NCBI GenBank assembly: GCA_023229505.1
Contig: JALNZD010000023.1
Span: 1 to 57,303, forward strand
Origin: Bacteroidales bacterium
GTDB taxonomy: Bacteria; Bacteroidota; Bacteroidia; Bacteroidales; JAGOPY01
DNA length: 57,303 bases
Direction: 5' to 3'
Below are positions 54,201-57,303 of the stretch, in pieces. Positions within the stretch are counted from its first letter, which is position 1. Each line of letters begins with the position of its first letter. The notes beneath the pieces were generated by a model that saw only the letters and a list, made by a program, of their open reading frames with translations, did no database searches and had not been told where the DNA came from. A program made the position numbers and the translations under genes.

Positions 54201-54928
54201 GGATCGAAACCGGAAAAACGGTCAAGCTGGTAATAATCGATATCCCTTGAAGGTTCTTCATAACCAACAACCCATGCCCGGATCATGAAATCCTGCAGCG
54301 GGGAAAGGACCCAACCGGGTGCTCCCTGGAAATAGCAGTAGCTGATAAAATAAGTTGGATTATCGTTATCCACACCAACAGGCGCTGCGTTTGGAGATGG
54401 AGCAGTCTGTTTCATGGCAAGGTAGAAGTCACCTTCGGAAATATTTGCCGTCATGCCTTCAAACTCCACCCAGCCATAGTTATTTACCGTAACATCCATA
54501 GAATCGAGCGCAGTACCGGGAAGACCGTCTTCGCCGTCATCATCGTAAACCAAAACCTGGAAAGATGTTCCCAGGAACGGACCGGGGAAAGAGCCGTCGC
54601 CCACATAGATCCGGCCCCCGATTATATTTATCGGGTAACCGTAAGGAGTGAACCTGTTAGCATTCATGCTTCCGGAGTTTGCATAAATGAAATAGTCATC
54701 AGCTTCACCATCATCGTAAACCAGTTCCCAGTAAGGAGGATACCAACCCCAGACAACTTCGCACCAGGTATCGTCATCCATGACAGTAGCATGAACAAAT
54801 GGCCTTGAATCAGTGAATTTTTGGTTTGGTAAAATCTCTGACTCAGCGGGTATAGCCTGGGAAAATGCTATAACTCCATGTAGGAGCAAACAGAGCATTA
54901 AAATCAAACAGTATAACTTTTTCATCAT
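51248..54928 (-). CDS. Giant T9SS protein 3 with choice-of-anchor-J/cleaved-adhesin-like domains
   Basis: 1226 residues, longest of the trio; signal peptide MMKKLYCLILMLCLLLHGVI. It has an extra beta-rich module at about 68-230 (DDGEADDYFIYANSGSMNAN ... MKQTAPSPNAAPVGVDNDNP) absent from paralog 2. Then the same order: choice-of-anchor-J about 400-570 (DDDFEQDGFPPPGWQAL), linker, second about 735-900, the DNGPAIDGYGNM module, and the T9SS type A domain ending RKVLIIH. Probably surface-exposed. The three genes face the same way and are separated by repeat copies f and g. Confidence 0.86.
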   Translation of the reverse strand: MMKKLYCLILMLCLLLHGVIAFSQAIPAESEILPNQKFTDSRPFVHATVMDDDTWCEVVWGWYPPYWELVYDDGEADDYFIYANSGSMNANRFTPYGYPINIIGGRIYVGDGSFPGPFLGTSFQVLVYDDDGEDGLPGTALDSMDVTVNNYGWVEFEGMTANISEGDFYLAMKQTAPSPNAAPVGVDNDNPTYFISYCYFQGAPGWVLSPLQDFMIRAWVVGYEEPSRDIDYYQLDRFSGFDPDGSPILGDTTLLDTTSNVYYNDTNWAGLEAGWYAYGLKTHYTSGEWTDYDVSNIVPHLLNHDLTINVDLCDTTWPDLTEVTLEGSSYPYWSYSLNGSGALLFEEVFEGYYTITATAPGNSAYVLENVYWNDDSTINISLICPHYPARNTFADPVTLHASWDPPQVVMLDDDFEQDGFPPPGWQALSDGNGWFRTTDGSGAGWNIPGWDSYYACTNDLLVGENNGSTDYLIMPVLDLRYTYNFILSFNSYFDGSNGQEAFAEYSMDGDPYWDIWDQIEPSTSWEYIELDLSAFSGPESEPVWFAFHADDNGQDASGWAIDGVRVYSPDPPASLIDYYVYLDDSLIAITDTTSINLPVLSYGQEYTLCVKSHYPSGLSEAECTTFTSVYLYPPSCFYQADTGNQPLIICPPLDSTGAVPFNFMGYNLHLNGSFITFLPSSTTTYDPEWPSPIHTDAELTGVFDLTPFGFPGETGESMPQWTNYIMRWGYPLDFLENWSLGNFDENNWTAEGPNWSITGQVGNPSPAAEFTWDPIQNDYSMSLESYPFLADSMFAGQIYLDFDIKLDAVMPTGNEFLFVQVWNWESQAWSTAKTYLNDYGSFGWVSEHLEITDYAINKVFKIRFTAQGESSVNLLWWLVDNIHVYRDCNEPYNLDVMGSYNGIQLTWDGIEYDQWIHWDDGVYSGTSIGTSGADHFDVAARWIPSQLADYDGYSLTQIAFFPGEEAATYQLRVWIGQGAANLIVDQPVENPLIDQWNIVTLTTPVVLDVSKELWVGYRVNNSTGYPAGVDNGPAIDGYGNMVNLGGWQTLLQINPELDFNWNIQAYLYKNIQYNSSIKYAIYRYDDAGPYFLRDYSDQNFYMDDSVCGLPPFFHGYKVTALHISGIDTCESDFSNEGWESCDGLNENNQESYINIYPNPSNDFIRIESSEELRFISIYNSFGELMLKKKVDDRHLEIPVPGYPPGVYMIRVETEKETISRKVLIIH

Positions 54929-55034
54929 GGCGTTGGTTAATTAATAATGACAAAGAGACGTATCACGGATGGAAAGAAAGAACATATATTAAGACAAGGT
55001 TTTGCTAATAATGGTTGCATTGGAATGTAATTAT

Positions 55035-55115
55035 GTTTCTCGCTGATTACGCAGATATTTTAAATGCTTAATCTGCGTATTTCTGCGAAAAAATCTGCGC
55101 TGATCTGCGAGAAAC
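55035..55115. repeat. Dispersed TTCTCGC...GCGAGAA element, copy h
   Basis: GTTTCTCGCTGATTACGCAG at the left, CTGATCTGCGAGAAACC at the right. It lies between the divergent third giant gene and the transglutaminase gene, so it would be in promoter DNA rather than 3' of a gene. Confidence 0.78.
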
Positions 55116-55174
55116 CTTTAATCAGCAGAAAATTACTAATATTGTTCCTCCTTAGAAATCAAAAAAATAAAGCA

Positions 55175-57175
55175 ATGCTACGACGATTATCTCTCTTTCT
55201 CCTCTTCACCGGAAGCCTTTTCACAGCCTTTTCCGGTCCGGTGGACGAACGCCTTAAATCCATCAATGCCGCCGATTACCCCGGCGCCAATCTGGTGGTG
55301 GTGTTCGACAGCACTTTTGCCGATGTCCGTGAAACCGGCCTGACGTATGTAAACATCCACCGGCTCTATAAGGTGCTAACCCCTGCCGGAGCCCTGCAAC
55401 TGAACGTCATCAAATTTGATTATGACCCGTTGTCGGCTTATGTCGATATTAAAAAAGTGGTGGTTTATAGAAGCGTGGAAGCAGGGGGGCATGGAGGCAT
55501 GGATGAGGGAAGTGGAGGAGGTTCTGAGGTTACTAATCCTGTCCTCGATTACCCCGCCCCGGCCCGCGCTATCTACTGGGGCGCCAGGGAAAAGATGATC
55601 GAAGTGGGAAGGCTTGAACCGGGCGATGCCGTCGAAGTGTGGCTTTTCCGCAAGGGCTTTACCTACGCATTGCTGACGGATGAGCAAGGCGACGACGACC
55701 GCTACATCCCGCCGATGCGTGGCCATTTCTACGATATCGTGACCTTCTACAGCGACGACCCGATCATCGAAAAAGTTTACCGCGCCAGCATTCCTGCCGA
55801 TAAAGTCCTGCAATATGAGTTTTATAACGGGGAAGTGCAATCATCTGCTGTCAGGCAAGGCGATATGATGGTCTATACATTTTCAAAAAAAGATATCAAA
55901 CCGCTGAAAAGAGAGCCCGGCATGGTCGATCTTTCCGATGTGGCGCCCAAGCTGCTGCTGTCGACCAGTCCCGACTGGTATGCCAAATCGAAATGGTTCT
56001 ACCAGGTTAATGAAGACTTCGGCAGTTTCGACTGGACACCGGAGATCAAGGCTAAAGTCGATGAGATCCTTGTCATTGCCAAGACCGAGATGGATTCGGT
56101 TTCGCTTCTCACCCACTGGGTAGCCGATGAAGTGCGTTATTCCGGCATCTCGATGGGCTGTGGCGAAGGCTACACGCTGCACAAAGGCGAGATGACCTTT
56201 ACCGACCGCTGCGGCGTCTGCAAAGACAAGGCGGGTATGCTGGTGACCATGCTGCGGGCCGCGGGTTTCGAATCGTATGCCGCCATGACCATGGCCGGTT
56301 CGCGCATCGATTATATCCCGGCCGACCAGTTCAATCACAGCGTTACATTAGTGAAGCTTTCCGATGGTCAGTATCACCTCCTTGATCCCACCTGGGTTCC
56401 TTTTATCCGTGAACTATGGTCGAGCGCCGAGCAGCAGCAGAATTTCCTCAGGGGCCTGCCGGAAGGATCAGACCTGGCCATTACGCCCGTTTCTCCACCT
56501 GAAAATCATTATATCCGCATTTTCGGGACGTCGACATTATCTCCGGAAGGAACGCTGGAAGGCGAGCTGACGATTCGGGCCGAAGGGCAGTCGGATGGCG
56601 CCATCCGCCGCATGTTCACCGGCAGTTACAAAGACCAGTGGGACCATAACCTTGAAATGGAGTTGAAACGCATCAATCCAGCGGCGGAAATGCTCTCGGT
56701 GGACTATGGAGATCCTTACGATTACCAGAAAGAGCCGATCCGGATCGTCCTGAAATACCGGATACCATTTTATGCTATCGTAAAAGGAGACGAAATGATA
56801 ATGAAGTCGTTTATAGCATCGGGTTTTCTACGCCGGTCAATCGGAAATCTTTCCATGGATACCCATGCCGAAATGAAAGTATATCCGTTCAGGGACCGTT
56901 GTTCGCGGCAGGTGCAACTGACCGAGTCGATCACGCTCCCTGGCAAATACCAGATCATTTACCGGCCCGAAGCAGAAACATTTTCCGATACAACAGCTTC
57001 ATTCGAAGGGTCCTACGAGATGAGCCTGGATGGCAATACGCTCAGGATGAGCCAGCTTGCCAATTATAACAAGCGGATTTATCAGCCGCAGGAGTGGCCT
57101 TCATTCCGTAAAGCCACCCTGGCGCAGACCAAATTTATCGATGAACCGGTGATCCTGAAGAAGGATAGTCATTAG
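55175..57175 (+). CDS. DUF3857/transglutaminase-like domain protein
   Basis: 666 residues from the ATG at 55175, where a signal peptide begins (MLRRLSLFLLFTGSLFTAFS). The open frame to 55064 runs back through repeat copy h and is not used. DUF3857 domain about 35-210 (beta-rich) and a transglutaminase-like papain-fold domain about 310-440, with Cys in DRCGVCKDKAGMLVTML, His in QFNHSVTLVKL and Asp in YHLLDPTWVP as a catalytic triad. A DUF3858-like tail follows. Periplasmic or outer-membrane-associated protein of unknown substrate; common in Bacteroidota. Confidence 0.88.
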   Translation: MLRRLSLFLLFTGSLFTAFSGPVDERLKSINAADYPGANLVVVFDSTFADVRETGLTYVNIHRLYKVLTPAGALQLNVIKFDYDPLSAYVDIKKVVVYRSVEAGGHGGMDEGSGGGSEVTNPVLDYPAPARAIYWGAREKMIEVGRLEPGDAVEVWLFRKGFTYALLTDEQGDDDRYIPPMRGHFYDIVTFYSDDPIIEKVYRASIPADKVLQYEFYNGEVQSSAVRQGDMMVYTFSKKDIKPLKREPGMVDLSDVAPKLLLSTSPDWYAKSKWFYQVNEDFGSFDWTPEIKAKVDEILVIAKTEMDSVSLLTHWVADEVRYSGISMGCGEGYTLHKGEMTFTDRCGVCKDKAGMLVTMLRAAGFESYAAMTMAGSRIDYIPADQFNHSVTLVKLSDGQYHLLDPTWVPFIRELWSSAEQQQNFLRGLPEGSDLAITPVSPPENHYIRIFGTSTLSPEGTLEGELTIRAEGQSDGAIRRMFTGSYKDQWDHNLEMELKRINPAAEMLSVDYGDPYDYQKEPIRIVLKYRIPFYAIVKGDEMIMKSFIASGFLRRSIGNLSMDTHAEMKVYPFRDRCSRQVQLTESITLPGKYQIIYRPEAETFSDTTASFEGSYEMSLDGNTLRMSQLANYNKRIYQPQEWPSFRKATLAQTKFIDEPVILKKDSH

Positions 57176-57303
57176 ACATTAGTCATTAGTCCCTAAATAT
57201 AGAACAATATAGTCCGTACAAAGAATAACTTACTAAATTTAAGCGTTGCCCCGTGCAGTGTAGACCGTTCAACTTATGATACTTTGATATCAATCATTAG
57301 TCT
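57176..57303. other. Right edge, no gene recognised
   Basis: Starts with ATTAGTCATTAGTCC words and ends with ATCATTAGTCT, suggesting part of another word-type inverted repeat cut by the window edge. No ORF. Confidence 0.5.

Noticed and set aside
8205..55115. Possible CRISPR repeats because of recurring 20-30 nt words
   Set aside because: The copies are scattered over 47 kb, not spaced regularly, and have no cas genes or unique spacers.
55064..55174. Extended N-terminus of the transglutaminase protein
   Set aside because: It translates dispersed repeat copy h; the internal Met at 55175 begins a normal signal peptide.

Overview
The window looks like chromosomal DNA of a Bacteroidota (Bacteroidetes) bacterium, probably of the Bacteroidales or a related environmental lineage. 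The reasons are the C-terminal type IX secretion (T9SS, Por) sorting domains with YPNP motifs on six secreted proteins, the TAnnTTTG-type promoter boxes, the weak Shine-Dalgarno signals, and families typical of the phylum (DUF4382 lipoprotein, FISUMP-domain protein, GxxExxY protein, DUF3109, short RRM protein, Dcp-type M3 peptidase). No rRNA, CRISPR array, complete transposon or integrase is visible. One intact tRNA gene (Arg, anticodon CCT) is present.

Layout. 1-5.4 kb: the 3' end (domains V and VI) of a group II intron lies inside a FemAB-like GNAT gene. It is followed by a tightly packed same-strand cassette of two B12-binding-type radical SAM enzymes, a third radical SAM enzyme and a YghO/bacterial-ceramide-synthase-like N-acyltransferase. 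This is the least explained gene set of the window and may make or modify a lipid or small metabolite. 5.5-10.1 kb: DUF3109 and uridine kinase, a small membrane protein, a T9SS protein, a small GNAT and a GT39-type glycosyltransferase. 10.4-24.6 kb: a duplication-rich accessory stretch. Here an M28 peptidase with a downstream helical ORF and an AAA ATPase with a tRNA-linked repeat each occur once intact and once as an internally deleted copy, mixed with a beta-helix T9SS protein, a DUF4143 ATPase relic, DUF4382, RRM, FISUMP and LRR-like proteins.

24.6-33.7 kb is mostly housekeeping: tRNA-Arg, metG, LD-carboxypeptidase, YraN, an RsuA/RluB-type pseudouridine synthase, a prolyl-tRNA editing protein and Dcp. 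It also holds a GxxExxY gene flanked by inverted repeats. 33.8-39.1 kb is a coherent efflux or lipid-transport operon: TetR regulator, RND/MMPL transporter, LolA-like periplasmic protein and DUF1302-like outer-membrane barrel. Two matching 23-bp palindromes, one before tetR and one just after the operon promoter, look like the TetR operators. 39.1-44.9 kb: Nramp transporter, secreted cyclophilin, a secreted protein of unknown function, GNAT, TadA, RhaD-like aldolase and a metallophosphoesterase lipoprotein. 45-55 kb: three tandem giant T9SS-secreted choice-of-anchor-J (cleaved-adhesin-like) proteins with signs of gene conversion. 55.2-57.2 kb: a DUF3857/transglutaminase protein.

Intergenic DNA is unusually structured. 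Eight copies of an element of about 80-115 bp whose ends read TTCTCGC...GCGAGAA sit between genes, and several other gaps hold inverted repeats built from short AT-rich words, a different word at each place. Functional names rest on motif and family recognition by eye; no database search was run.
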